Both the position numbers and the translations under genes were made by a program. DNA of 53,842 bases from JAFAHZ01 sp035656415 (GTDB lineage: Bacteria > Vulcanimicrobiota > Vulcanimicrobiia > Vulcanimicrobiales > Vulcanimicrobiaceae): contig DASRSM010000167.1 of assembly GCA_035656415.1 (NCBI GenBank), forward strand, positions 1 through 53,842, given 5' to 3'. This document shows positions 42,573 through 51,537 of the stretch, piece by piece. A model generated the notes under the pieces. That model ran no database searches. It was not told the DNA's origin and worked only from the letters and a program-made list of their open reading frames with translations. Position 1 is the first letter of the stretch, and each line of letters starts with the position of its first letter.

Positions 42573-43118
42573 ATGGATTCCAGAATTCGCATCGTGCCGA
42601 TCAACACCATCGACGCGCTATTCTTGGACCGTTTTGCGCTATGCCTCGAGGAACGTTTTCTGGCAAGCGTGCGGGTCGAGCGATCGCTCGTCGTCCCCCG
42701 CAGCGCGCTCAACGCGACGCGGCAGCAACTCTTTCTCGCCACGTTGACCTCGAAGGTGCTGCGGGCCTTTCCCGAAGACGACGGCATCCTGCTGGCGATC
42801 ACGGATTACGATCTCTACAAGACGTCGCATCGTTTTATCTTCGGCGCCGGCGACGACGCGCAAGGCGTCGCAGCCGTTTCACTCCATCGATTGCGCGCGG
42901 AATTTTATGGCGAAGAGCCCGACGCGAACCTCCTGTTCCAGCGGACGCTCAAAGAGGCGGTACACGAGCTCGGACACACGTTCGGTCTGAAGCATTGCTA
43001 CAACGCGCGCTGCGCGATGTACAACTCGAACTCCATCTTCGAGACTGACAACAAGATGCCGCATTTCTGCGAGGTGTGCGACCGCCGCATAGCCAGGGCC
43101 CGAAACCAACGCTCGTAG
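42573..43118 (+). CDS. Archaemetzincin-type zinc metallopeptidase
   Basis: A 181-residue metzincin. The full signature is visible: H131-E-L-G-H135 with GLKH (third His141), Cys142 and Cys147 in HCYNARCAM, and the distal pair Cys166/Cys169 in FCEVC, which bind a second zinc. This combination defines archaemetzincins, found in archaea, vertebrates and scattered bacteria; their substrates are poorly known. No signal peptide, so cytoplasmic. ATG 42573 is chosen; an upstream in-frame ATG (42513) would overlap acpS. No clear ribosome binding site. Confidence 0.92.
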   Translation: MDSRIRIVPINTIDALFLDRFALCLEERFLASVRVERSLVVPRSALNATRQQLFLATLTSKVLRAFPEDDGILLAITDYDLYKTSHRFIFGAGDDAQGVAAVSLHRLRAEFYGEEPDANLLFQRTLKEAVHELGHTFGLKHCYNARCAMYNSNSIFETDNKMPHFCEVCDRRIARARNQRS

Positions 43119-43176
43119 ACGGGGGGCAGCTTCCGCGTGTGGGAGATCCTTTAGTCTTTCCATAATAATGTAGGCC

Positions 43177-44874
43177 GTGATCTACGCCTACTTTTCCGGC
43201 TTGCGAGCTCGTCTCTCATTGCCGAGTCGTATCGTGCTGGCAGCGGTGGCCGCCGCACTGTGCGCGGCGGTGGCGTGGTACGGACTGGCGTCATACGGCA
43301 ACACCCCCGTGATCGAGATCGTGCTGCTCGCGCTGATTGCCCTCTCTGCGGCGCTCGTAGGGTTCCCCTTCGGTTCCATCGTCGCGCTCGTCGCCGGGAT
43401 CGCCGAGTACGAGGCGCGCACGGCACACCAGCTTCCCGGCGCGACTTGGGTGACCGTCGTGCTCGTCTTCGTGGGCATCGGCGTGGCGATGATCTTTCAC
43501 GGCGACCCGCCGCCGTACGACGAGTGGGGCGATACCGCGCCGGGCCAAGTGGCGTTCTTGGGCGGCTCGCGCGTAGCGCTGCCGCGCGGCGGCGACAGCG
43601 TCGCCGGTCTGCACACCAGCCTCGCGACGATGGCCGCCGGAGTTCGCGAAGTCGCTCAGGGCGATTTCACCAAGAACATCGCCGTCTCGGAGGCGGCCCT
43701 TCAAGATCTCGCCATCGCGCTCAATAAGCTGATCTTCGGGATACGCAGCTTTCTCGGCCAGCTGCACGACCGTGCGGCGAAGCTCGGTTCGGCCGGCGGC
43801 GAGCTGCAAACCACCGCGTCGACCGCGCTCGCGGTGATCGAAGGCGCTGCGGTAGCGCAGGGTCAGCTCGACGAGGGCGTTCAAGAGCAAGGCAAGATCG
43901 TCGAAGAGGCCGTTGCCAAAGTACAATCGCTCAGTGAAGCGATCGCGTCGATCGCCGCGGCAGCGGAACAGCAGACCCGCAGTCTCGACGAAACGGCGCT
44001 CGCCGTTTCCAACATGGCCAGCTCGATCGAACAAGTTGCCGCCCAAGTCGATTCCCTCTCGACGATTTCGACCGAGACGTCGCACACCGCCGAACGCGGC
44101 GGAAGCGCCGTCGGCACGATCGTCGACGGCATGCATACGATCCGCTCGACCATTTCCGAATTGGCAACCGACATTTCGCAGCTCGGCAGCAACTCCGACC
44201 AGATCGGCGACATCGTTAAAGTCATCGACCGCATCGCAGAGCAGACGAACCTGCTCGCGCTCAACGCCGCAATCGAGGCGGCACGTGCCGGCGAACACGG
44301 CCGCGGCTTCGCGGTCGTCGCGAGCGAAATCCGGAAGCTCGCCGACGGCAGCGTTCAGGCCACCAAAGAAATCGCCGCACACATCTCCTCGACTCAGGCC
44401 GTCATCGGCGAGGTTGTGACCGCGATGGAGCGGCTGACCGAGCGCGTCGAGGAAGGCGCGAACAGTACCACCTCGGCGTCGGGCGCCCTACAGGACATCG
44501 TTTCCGCTGTTTTGACCTCAAACCAGCAGATCGGCGAGATCAGCTCGGTGGCGCGGGCGATGAGTGCGAACTCCTATCAAGTGATCCGCTCGATCGAGGA
44601 AATCACGCGCTCCGTGGCCGTCAACATGTCCGCTACGCAGCAGATGACGCGCCAGTCAGACGAGGTCAACAAGGCATTCTCCGATATTTCTTCGATATCG
44701 CAGCAGAACGCATCGTCGGTCGAGGTGCTCACCTACGTCAATAAGGAAGTCACCGACGCGGCGCAGCGCATCCTGACGTCGGTCGAGCAGATGAATGATT
44801 TAGCCAAACAGATCGATACTCGATTTAGGGAGTTCAAAGTCAGCGACACAGGGACGGGGGAAGTCAAAGCATGA
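43177..44874 (+). CDS. Chemoreceptor signalling protein without sensor domain
   Basis: A 565-residue methyl-accepting-type protein. The N-terminus (about 15-110) is a cluster of three or four membrane segments with short loops and no periplasmic domain. The segment 140-190 (MAAGVREVAQGDFTKNI) is HAMP-like, followed by a long coiled coil with the conserved hairpin tip (about 354-390: EQTNLLALNAAIEAARAGEHGRGF and ASEIRKLAD). So it can contact CheA/CheW but seems to have no ligand site. The next gene, coupled by ATGA overlap, supplies a separate dCache sensor. A CATAAT -10-like sequence at 43161 precedes the GTG start at 43177. No che genes are in the window. Confidence 0.9.
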   Translation: MIYAYFSGLRARLSLPSRIVLAAVAAALCAAVAWYGLASYGNTPVIEIVLLALIALSAALVGFPFGSIVALVAGIAEYEARTAHQLPGATWVTVVLVFVGIGVAMIFHGDPPPYDEWGDTAPGQVAFLGGSRVALPRGGDSVAGLHTSLATMAAGVREVAQGDFTKNIAVSEAALQDLAIALNKLIFGIRSFLGQLHDRAAKLGSAGGELQTTASTALAVIEGAAVAQGQLDEGVQEQGKIVEEAVAKVQSLSEAIASIAAAAEQQTRSLDETALAVSNMASSIEQVAAQVDSLSTISTETSHTAERGGSAVGTIVDGMHTIRSTISELATDISQLGSNSDQIGDIVKVIDRIAEQTNLLALNAAIEAARAGEHGRGFAVVASEIRKLADGSVQATKEIAAHISSTQAVIGEVVTAMERLTERVEEGANSTTSASGALQDIVSAVLTSNQQIGEISSVARAMSANSYQVIRSIEEITRSVAVNMSATQQMTRQSDEVNKAFSDISSISQQNASSVEVLTYVNKEVTDAAQRILTSVEQMNDLAKQIDTRFREFKVSDTGTGEVKA

Positions 44875-46199
44875 GGATGAGTCTACGGGTCCGGCTTCTG
44901 GGGACGATCATCGGCGCGATCGTGTTGTTCTTCGTCATCAGCGTCGTTGCGGCGCGGCTGGTGCTCCAGCGCGATCTCGTCGATTTGGGGAAGACCCAGG
45001 TCACTAACGGCGGAGGCGCGTTCGGCGGTTATTGGGACTCCCGAAAAGACCAAATCCGGCTGCTGGTCGCCCAAGACGCGCTGTCGGACGCGCTTCGCAA
45101 GGCGGTGCAATCCGGAAACGTCGCCGCGCTGCAAGATCAACTCTCGAACGTCGCGCGCACGTCGGGCTTATCGTTCCTAACGGTCGTCGACGCGAACGGA
45201 AACGTCGTCGCGCGAGCCAACGGACCCGAACGCGGCTCGCTCAAGAACAACGCGCTCATCGAGCGCGCGTTGACCGGCGAAACCGTCAGTACGGCGGCGC
45301 TGCTCGATCCGGCGTTCCTTCAGGGCGAGGGACTCGGTCCGCAAGCGCAGTCCGATATCAAGGACTCCTCCGGTAAGACTGCCGAGAAGGTCGACAAAGG
45401 CGTCGCGATCGTTTCGGCCGCACCGATCAGCGATCAGAACGAGCGCACGATCGGCGCCATCTACGGCGGCATCCTGATGAACCATTATTACGACCTGGTG
45501 GACTCGGCGACGCGCGCGCTGGGCGGCGCGGCGGCGCTGCTCGACGGCGACGCGATCGTTGCCAGCACCATTCAGCAGCCCGACGGGACGCGCGCGGTCG
45601 ACGTCGTCGTGCCCGAAGCGGCGAGCGTCGTCAAGACCGGTCAAGCGTACACCGGCAGCGACACGCAAGGCGGCATCGAGTACCTGGTACACATCGACCC
45701 CGTAGCGGACGATCAAAACAACGTCATCGGCGCGCGCTGGTACGGCATTCCCATGTCGCGCATCTACGACATTATCAACCACACCACGCTCACGCTCGTG
45801 CTGTGGGGCTTCATCGCCATGATCCTCGCGCTCGCGATTGCGATACCGATCGTTCAGGCGGTTTCGAATAACCTGACGCAGCGCAGCCATCAAGTTCGCG
45901 ACGCCGCCAAAGAACTCGGCGTCATCGTCGTCGGCGCCGAAGTCTCGGGCGATCAAGTTACGGCCACCAAAGCGGCGGTCGAAAAGAGCGGCGGCGTGAT
46001 CGCGCAGATCAGCGGCGGCGATTTGAGCAAGGTCGGCGAGCTGAAGTCGCTCAACGACGAGCTGCAAAGCGACATGATCGTCATCGACACGCTTTCGCAA
46101 GAGATGGCGAACCGGATGAAGCAGGCAGTTGACCGAGTCGCGGAGCTTAACGACGTTGCCGGCGGCCTCAATCAACTCGTGACGGGCGAGTCGTCCTAG
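44871..46199 (+). CDS. Stand-alone double-Cache membrane sensor
   Basis: A 442-residue protein with a membrane segment at about 10-30, an extracytoplasmic dCache-like region (about 35-300, with LSFLTVVDANGNVVARANGP and GAIYGGILMNHYYDLVD), a second membrane segment (about 307-330) and a cytoplasmic helical tail (335-442) with heptad character. It has no methyl-accepting hairpin, kinase, GGDEF or other output domain. Start ATG 44871 overlaps the upstream receptor stop as ATGA, so translation is coupled. The simplest reading is that the two proteins form one receptor, sensor and signaller being separate chains. Confidence 0.85.
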   Translation: MRMSLRVRLLGTIIGAIVLFFVISVVAARLVLQRDLVDLGKTQVTNGGGAFGGYWDSRKDQIRLLVAQDALSDALRKAVQSGNVAALQDQLSNVARTSGLSFLTVVDANGNVVARANGPERGSLKNNALIERALTGETVSTAALLDPAFLQGEGLGPQAQSDIKDSSGKTAEKVDKGVAIVSAAPISDQNERTIGAIYGGILMNHYYDLVDSATRALGGAAALLDGDAIVASTIQQPDGTRAVDVVVPEAASVVKTGQAYTGSDTQGGIEYLVHIDPVADDQNNVIGARWYGIPMSRIYDIINHTTLTLVLWGFIAMILALAIAIPIVQAVSNNLTQRSHQVRDAAKELGVIVVGAEVSGDQVTATKAAVEKSGGVIAQISGGDLSKVGELKSLNDELQSDMIVIDTLSQEMANRMKQAVDRVAELNDVAGGLNQLVTGESS

Positions 46200-46208
46200 G
46201 GGGCAACG

Positions 46209-46424
46209 ATGGCCGACGTAATTTTGTTCTTCGGTACGAATGCCGATACGATGATCGCCACCAAGACGCTTAAGGACGCGGGCCTTAGCGCGAAGATGAT
46301 TCCGAAACCGCCAAACGTTTCGGCCGCTTCGAACTTATGCTTGAGCATCGACGCGGGCGTGGAATCGCAAGCGAAGACCGCTCTGACTACCGCCGGCGTC
46401 TCCCTGGGCGGCGTAGTTAAGTAA
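46209..46424 (+). CDS. DUF3343-like small protein
   Basis: A 71-residue protein matching the DUF3343 (putative Se/S carrier-like) layout: an initial ILFFGTNADTMIATKTLKDAGL segment, a hydrophobic-Pro core IPKPPNVSAA and a Cys followed by LSID. In the typical family the cysteine sits in SSxCG directly after PR-I; here it is three residues further along and Gly is absent. It lies nine bases after the dCache gene, so it belongs to the same transcript. Its role beside a chemoreceptor is unknown. Confidence 0.7.
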   Translation: MADVILFFGTNADTMIATKTLKDAGLSAKMIPKPPNVSAASNLCLSIDAGVESQAKTALTTAGVSLGGVVK

Positions 46425-46426
46425 TT

Positions 46427-46513
46427 TCATTTCGCCTATCTCGTTGTCGCCTCGGGCCTCATTTACCGCAGTAAACTTCGACCCTCGGCTCCTTGAGCTA
46501 GACGAAATGAGGC
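46427..46513. terminator. Competing inverted repeats between convergent genes
   Basis: The right arm CGAAATGAGGC (46503-46513) can pair with TCATTTCG (46427-46434) or with GCCTCATTT (46456-46464); the two pairings exclude each other. Inside lies a small hairpin TTTAC-CGCA-GTAAA (46462-46475). It sits between the DUF3343 gene and the convergent birA end, so a bidirectional terminator is likely, though no long U-tract is present. Confidence 0.4.
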
Positions 46514-46517
46514 TACT

Positions 46518-47291
46518 TCACCTCAACGCCCGCACGTCGGCTAGCGAGACGGTTTCGCGCGTTCCGTCGTCGCGCGCGACGACGAGTCCCCCGCCGGTTG
46601 CCAAACCGAGCGCCGTTGCTGCGAACGGCTCGCTCGTTCCATCGGCAAGCAGCGTGTACCGCACGCCCGGAATGCCGGCAGCGCGTTCCCACAGGCGCGC
46701 GACCCGCTGCGGATTATCGAGCGCTCCGATAGAGGCGTCGTATGCGAGTAACATCGCGCGGAGCAACTGCGTGCGCTCGAGCGAAACGACGTCGTCGCAG
46801 TAACTGGGGGCCGGCAGAATGTCGAGCGGACGATCGGGACGATGAACGTTGATGCCGACGCCGCACGCCGCCCACGCTTTGTCGCCGCTCACGCGTGACG
46901 CGCACAAAATGCCGGCGACTTTTCCGCCCGCGACGAGCACGTCGTTCGGCCAGACGACCGACGCGTCGATGCCGCATTCGCCCAGCGCGCTTTTTACCGC
47001 GAGCGCGGTCCAAAACGGAACGATCCAAAGGTCCGCGGCCGGGAGCGGCCGCGGCAGAATCGTCGTGAAGAGCAGCGACGTCCCGGGCTTCGCCAGCCAG
47101 GTGCGGCCTTTACGGCCGGCTCCGTGCGTCTGGTGCTCGGCGACGATCGTGAGGCCGCGGGCCTCCTCGTCGCCCAAGAGGGCGGCGGCGTCGGCGTTGG
47201 TGCTCGCAGTTTCCGTCACGTAGCGGATCGGCGCGAACGCGCTGCCGGCCAGTTCCTTAGCGATGGCGGAGTACGGACCAGAATCTTGCAT
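46518..47291 (-). CDS. birA: Biotin--[acetyl-CoA-carboxylase] ligase (no DNA-binding domain)
   Basis: Attaches biotin to biotin-dependent carboxylases. The 257-residue protein has the biotin loop GAGRKGRTW (57-65), WPND (114-117), GGKVAGILC with the key Lys (124) and GVGINVH. The residue before WPND, normally Lys, is Val here. The N-terminal helix-turn-helix of E. coli BirA is absent, so it does not act as a repressor. ATG 47291 is chosen because a start family segment IRYVTETASTNADA follows; frames extending upstream cover the divergent ndk gene. It has no evident ribosome binding site. Confidence 0.93.
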   Translation of the reverse strand: MQDSGPYSAIAKELAGSAFAPIRYVTETASTNADAAALLGDEEARGLTIVAEHQTHGAGRKGRTWLAKPGTSLLFTTILPRPLPAADLWIVPFWTALAVKSALGECGIDASVVWPNDVLVAGGKVAGILCASRVSGDKAWAACGVGINVHRPDRPLDILPAPSYCDDVVSLERTQLLRAMLLAYDASIGALDNPQRVARLWERAAGIPGVRYTLLADGTSEPFAATALGLATGGGLVVARDDGTRETVSLADVRALR

Positions 47292-47330
47292 GGAGGCAAA
47301 GGCGTTTGGCGGGTGGTATTGCGCGGTCCT

Positions 47331-47786
47331 ATGGCTATCGAACGTACGTTGATTCTCTGTAAGCCCGACGCCGTTTCGCGCGGTTTGGTCGGCGAAATCG
47401 TGGCGCGCCTCGAACGGCGCGGCTACGTCATCTCCGCAATGAAACTGATGCAGCTCGACGGCGAGCGCGCGCGCCGACACTACGACGAGCATAAAGACAA
47501 GCAGTTCTTCGGCGATCTCGTGAGCTTCATCACGAGCGGACCACTGGTCGCGATGGCGGTTGAAGGTCAGGAAGTGGTCGACGGCTGCCGCCAGCTGATA
47601 GGGGCAACGAATCCGCTGAGCGCGGCGCCCGGATCGATCCGCGCCGATTTTGCGCAAACCATTGGCCGTAACTTGATTCACGGCAGCGACAGCAAAGCCA
47701 GTGCCGATCGCGAGCTGGCGATTTTCTTCAGCGACAGCGATTTCGTCTCGCGCCGTCACGACCTCGAGCGCTGGATCAAAGAATAG
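47331..47786 (+). CDS. ndk: Nucleoside diphosphate kinase
   Basis: Equalises nucleoside triphosphate pools by a ping-pong phosphohistidine mechanism. The 151 residues open with RTLILCKPDAVSRGLVGEI and contain the catalytic His117 in NLIHGSDS. The length is slightly above the typical 140-150. Its stop shares one base with the enolase start (TAGTG). It is divergent from birA, 39 bp apart. Confidence 0.96.
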   Translation: MAIERTLILCKPDAVSRGLVGEIVARLERRGYVISAMKLMQLDGERARRHYDEHKDKQFFGDLVSFITSGPLVAMAVEGQEVVDGCRQLIGATNPLSAAPGSIRADFAQTIGRNLIHGSDSKASADRELAIFFSDSDFVSRRHDLERWIKE

Positions 47787-49096
47787 TGTCGCTCGAATCG
47801 CTGCGGGCCGGCGGTCGGCCGTTGATCGAAGGCATTCACGCGCGCGAGGTGCTCGACTCTCGCGGAAACCCGACCGTCGCCGTCAGTTGCGCGACGAGCT
47901 TCGGTGCGGTGGAAGAAGCGATCGTTCCGTCGGGCGCATCGACGGGCGCTAACGAAGCCGTCGAACTTCGCGACGGCGACGAGGCGCGTTACGGCGGTAA
48001 AGGCGTGCTCAAAGCCGTCACCAACGTGAACGACGTGCTCGGTCCGGCCCTCGAAGGCTTAGATGCGACGTCGCAGCGCGAGATCGACGAGAAACTCATC
48101 GATCTCGACGGAACGCCGAATAAGGCGAACTTGGGCGCGAACGCGCTGCTGGGAACGTCGCTTTCGGTTGCGCGCGCGGCCGCAGCGAGTTTATCGCTTC
48201 CGCTCTTCCGGTACTTGGGCGGTCCGTCGGCGTCGACGCTGCCGGTTCCGATGATGAACGTGATCAACGGCGGCAAACACGCCGAAGGTGCCCTGCAGTT
48301 CCAGGAATGCATGATCGTTCCGGTCGGCGCCGCGAGCGAAGCCGAGGCGGTGCGCTGCGGTACCGAAGTTTTTCACGCACTCGGTAAACTGCTGCACGAT
48401 CGCCATCTGCCGACGCTCGTCGGCGACGAGGGCGGCTACGCGCCGCCGCTGCACACGCCGCAGGAAGCGCTCGATTTAATCGTCGCGGCCATCGATCTTG
48501 CCGGTTACAACGCCGGCGTCGACGTCGCCATCGCGCTCGATCCCGCATCGAGCGAGTTTCGCGCCGACGGTAAATACTACGCGCTTTCGAAAGAGCAGGG
48601 CCTCAGCGCGAAGGAAATGATCGCGCTCTACGGCGAGCTGTGCGATCGTTATCCGATCGTTTCCATCGAAGACGGTTTGGCGGAAGACGATTGGGAGGGG
48701 TGGCGCGGACTTACCGAAGCGCTCGGCGATCGCGTACAGCTCGTGGGCGACGATCTCTTCGTCACCAACGTCAAGTTCCTCGAGCGTGGTATCGAGGAAG
48801 GCGTCGCGAACTCGATCCTTATCAAGGTCAATCAAATCGGGACGCTTACCGAAACGCTCGACTGCATCGATATGGCGCACAAAGCGGGCTACACGACCGT
48901 AATCTCGCATCGCTCGGGTGAAACCGAGGATACGACGATTGCCGACATTGCCGTGGCAGCCGCCGCGGGCCAAATCAAAACCGGATCGCTTTCGCGCAGC
49001 GACCGGGTCGCGAAATACAACCGTTTGATGGCGATCGAAGACGAACTCGGCCCTGCCGCACGCTATCCGGGGAGCTCGGCTTTCCGCATGCGATGA
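47786..49096 (+). CDS. eno: Enolase
   Basis: Glycolytic 2-phosphoglycerate dehydratase. The 436 residues contain the N-terminal signature AREVLDSRGNPTVAV, the loop PSGASTGANEA, the metal-site VSIEDGLAEDDW, GDDLFVTN, and the C-terminal SHRSGETEDTTIADIAVA. Length and motifs are normal. Start GTG 47786 overlaps ndk; its stop overlaps the next membrane gene as ATGA, linking that gene to a highly expressed transcript. Confidence 0.97.
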   Translation: MSLESLRAGGRPLIEGIHAREVLDSRGNPTVAVSCATSFGAVEEAIVPSGASTGANEAVELRDGDEARYGGKGVLKAVTNVNDVLGPALEGLDATSQREIDEKLIDLDGTPNKANLGANALLGTSLSVARAAAASLSLPLFRYLGGPSASTLPVPMMNVINGGKHAEGALQFQECMIVPVGAASEAEAVRCGTEVFHALGKLLHDRHLPTLVGDEGGYAPPLHTPQEALDLIVAAIDLAGYNAGVDVAIALDPASSEFRADGKYYALSKEQGLSAKEMIALYGELCDRYPIVSIEDGLAEDDWEGWRGLTEALGDRVQLVGDDLFVTNVKFLERGIEEGVANSILIKVNQIGTLTETLDCIDMAHKAGYTTVISHRSGETEDTTIADIAVAAAAGQIKTGSLSRSDRVAKYNRLMAIEDELGPAARYPGSSAFRMR

Positions 49097-50865
49097 AACG
49101 CCACCACGCGCTCGGCATCGGGGTGCTCGCGCTGCTCAATCTGCTTGCGCTGCTGGCCTTGGCGCAGGTCGAGTGGAATGCGATCGACTCCGGTTCGTAC
49201 GGACTGACCTGGGACACCGCCGGCAGCGTACACGACGTCGCGGCAAACGGTCCCGCGGCGCGTGCCGGGATCGTCGCCGGCGATCGCGTCAATCTCGACG
49301 CACTGACACCCGAAGACCGGCTCGCGTTTCTCTTCCCCAATGCCGGCGAGCAAATGCGGGTGCCGATCGTCGGGCACGGCCCGAACGCAATTAAACTGAC
49401 GGCCGACCTGGATCGTCCTTCGGGATTTCCCGGCTCGCTCGACGTTTATGCCTATCCGCTGCTCGTTTTCTTCGCGCTGTGTTTGGCGACGGCGATCGTT
49501 CTATTGCGTCCTGGCCGTCCGACGTGGACGTATTACGCATTCGTTTGGCTGTCGACGATGTGCGGCTTCCAAAACTACCTCTACGTCGAAGGACCGTTGT
49601 GGGGACGTCTCGCGGTTCAGAGTTTCCAAGCGTTCGCGTTCGTTGGCGCGCTCTTCACGTTGACGCTATTTTCGACGCGCATCCTGCGCCCCGAGTCCGA
49701 GCGACAAGCGAAGCGAGAAACGACGGTCGTCGTGCTCTGCGTCGTCGATTTCCTCGTGTGGAGCTACTTCATGGTCGGCTACGCGCTGGCATGGTGGCAC
49801 CGGCCGTTGGCGGCATCGGTCGGCGGACAAATCGCGGACATCGCGTTGGCGGCGACGGTTCTTTCGGTCGTATGGACGCTCGTCGGACGCGCGCCGGAAC
49901 AATCGCGTGGGCGCGTGCGCTGGATCGTAACGGGGCTCGCCCTGCAGCCGGTCGTCATCATTTTGAATTCGCTGCAAGGCCTGCTCCAAGAGATCGCGTT
50001 TCATTACAGCAGCGCGCTCAGCTGGACGCCGCTCTACAAAGCGCTCGAACCGTGGGCGGCGTTCATCGGCGCGGTCGTCGTGTCCTACGCGTTCGTTAAC
50101 GAGCACATCATCGATATCGGCTTCGTTATCGGTCGCGCCGGCGGCTACGCCGTTACGTCGGCGCTGCTCGTCCTCTTCATGGCGGTGTCCGAGTGGTCGG
50201 TCGGCGAACTCTTTGCCGATTCGCATCTCGCGGCGTACGCGACGCTCGCTGCGGCACTCTTGGGCGCGTTTTCGTTCAACGCAATCCATCACCGCATCGA
50301 TGCCGTACTCGACTGGCTGTTCTTCCGGCGAGAGTTCTTGGCGGAACAACGTCTCAAGCGGGATGCGCGCGCTCTGGCGTTCGTGACCACCGAGCGAACC
50401 GCGATCGAGCTGATTTTGGACGAGCCGCTGGAGGCGCTGGAGCTGTCGTCGGCGGCGCTGTTCAAACTCGACGATGATCGTAACGCCTACACGTGCTCCG
50501 CAATGCGACTGTGGCCGCAAGACGCGATGATTACGATCTCTACGGACGACGCGCTGATCGCGCAACTGCGGTCGGAGCGCGAGCCGCTGTCGCTTCGCGA
50601 AATCGGCTGGGCGCACGAAGGCGTGCCGCGGGGCGCGCAGGCACCCGTCATTGCCGTGCCGGCGCTCGCCCGCAGCGATCTTTACGCGTTCGCGTTATAC
50701 GGCGCGCATCGCGACGGCTCGACGTTGAACTCGGAAGAACGCGCGCTGCTCGGGTCGCTCGTGGCAAGCGCGGCGGCAACGTTCGATCACCTCGACGCGC
50801 AGCGAGCGCGCCGCGAGATCGAGGATCTTCGCCGCAGGCTTGCGGAGATTACCGGAACCGCGTAG
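49093..50865 (+). CDS. PDZ, multi-TM and GAF-like membrane protein, no output domain
   Basis: A 590-residue protein. After an N-terminal membrane segment (7-25) comes a PDZ-like extracytoplasmic domain (about 35-105, SVHDVAANGPAARAGIVAGDRV), then about eight membrane segments (115-405), a connecting helix (FFRREFLAEQRLKRDARALAF) and a cytoplasmic GAF-like domain (about 425-560), ending in a short coiled coil. It resembles the input half of some phosphatase or histidine-kinase sensors, yet no kinase, phosphatase or cyclase follows. Not recognised as a named family. Coupled to eno by ATGA. The convergent HD gene begins four bases after the stop. Confidence 0.75.
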   Translation: MKRHHALGIGVLALLNLLALLALAQVEWNAIDSGSYGLTWDTAGSVHDVAANGPAARAGIVAGDRVNLDALTPEDRLAFLFPNAGEQMRVPIVGHGPNAIKLTADLDRPSGFPGSLDVYAYPLLVFFALCLATAIVLLRPGRPTWTYYAFVWLSTMCGFQNYLYVEGPLWGRLAVQSFQAFAFVGALFTLTLFSTRILRPESERQAKRETTVVVLCVVDFLVWSYFMVGYALAWWHRPLAASVGGQIADIALAATVLSVVWTLVGRAPEQSRGRVRWIVTGLALQPVVIILNSLQGLLQEIAFHYSSALSWTPLYKALEPWAAFIGAVVVSYAFVNEHIIDIGFVIGRAGGYAVTSALLVLFMAVSEWSVGELFADSHLAAYATLAAALLGAFSFNAIHHRIDAVLDWLFFRREFLAEQRLKRDARALAFVTTERTAIELILDEPLEALELSSAALFKLDDDRNAYTCSAMRLWPQDAMITISTDDALIAQLRSEREPLSLREIGWAHEGVPRGAQAPVIAVPALARSDLYAFALYGAHRDGSTLNSEERALLGSLVASAAATFDHLDAQRARREIEDLRRRLAEITGTA

Positions 50866-50868
50866 CGC

Positions 50869-51522
50869 TTACGTCCCATAGCGCTCGGCGTCGAGCCCGT
50901 TGAGAAAGCGCTGCAGTTCGGCCGCGCGTTCCGCACCCATCTTTCGGCCCGTCGAAGTAATCAAATGCGGTGGTATGTCGCGAACGAACTTGCGCAGCGC
51001 TTTGATCGCTGCGTCGAAACTTTCGGCGTTTTCGCCAGTGAGCGAAAGCATGCGTACCGCGCCCATATTGCCTAAGAAGTCAAGCGAGTCGGCATCGTGC
51101 AGGACGACGGCTTCGGGTTCGGTTCCCGCATCGCTGTAGTACATATGTCCCCGTTCGGCCGCTTGTACGGCCGGAATCTTTTCAGCCGGAAAACCGGCGC
51201 TTTTCAACATCGCCGGGCTTTGCTGAGCGGCACAGTCGCCGTGTTCCATCTTCGGCTGCCCGCACGGCATGAAGGCGGCCATGTCGTGCAGCATCGCCGC
51301 GGCGAAAAGCACGTCGGTATCGACGTGTAACCCGTCGCCTTTTGCAAGCAGCATCGCGATTTGATAGTCGCGTTCGGAATGCTGCCAGCCCCAGGCAGGG
51401 TGATGGAATTTCGTCCGCGCGAGTTCGTAAATCGTGACCTTCCAGGGCGCGTCGAGGGGTATCCCCGACGTGGTTTGCGCCGGAGGCGCGGTGGCTAACG
51501 CTAGAAGGAGGGCCGGTATCAT
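50869..51522 (-). CDS. Exported HD-domain phosphohydrolase-like protein
   Basis: A 217-residue protein with a hydrophobic N-terminal signal (MIPALLLALATAPPAQT) and an HD domain: His48, His79-Asp80 in AMLHDMAAF and Asp145 in LHDADSLDFLG are the four usual metal ligands in order. Extra His and Cys in MPCGQPKMEHGDC may add a site. HD proteins hydrolyse phosphoesters of nucleotides or similar; the substrate of an exported one is unclear. ATG 51522 has a GAGGGG site close by. Confidence 0.8.
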   Translation of the reverse strand: MIPALLLALATAPPAQTTSGIPLDAPWKVTIYELARTKFHHPAWGWQHSERDYQIAMLLAKGDGLHVDTDVLFAAAMLHDMAAFMPCGQPKMEHGDCAAQQSPAMLKSAGFPAEKIPAVQAAERGHMYYSDAGTEPEAVVLHDADSLDFLGNMGAVRMLSLTGENAESFDAAIKALRKFVRDIPPHLITSTGRKMGAERAAELQRFLNGLDAERYGT

Positions 51523-51537
51523 AGGCCCCTCTTCGAC

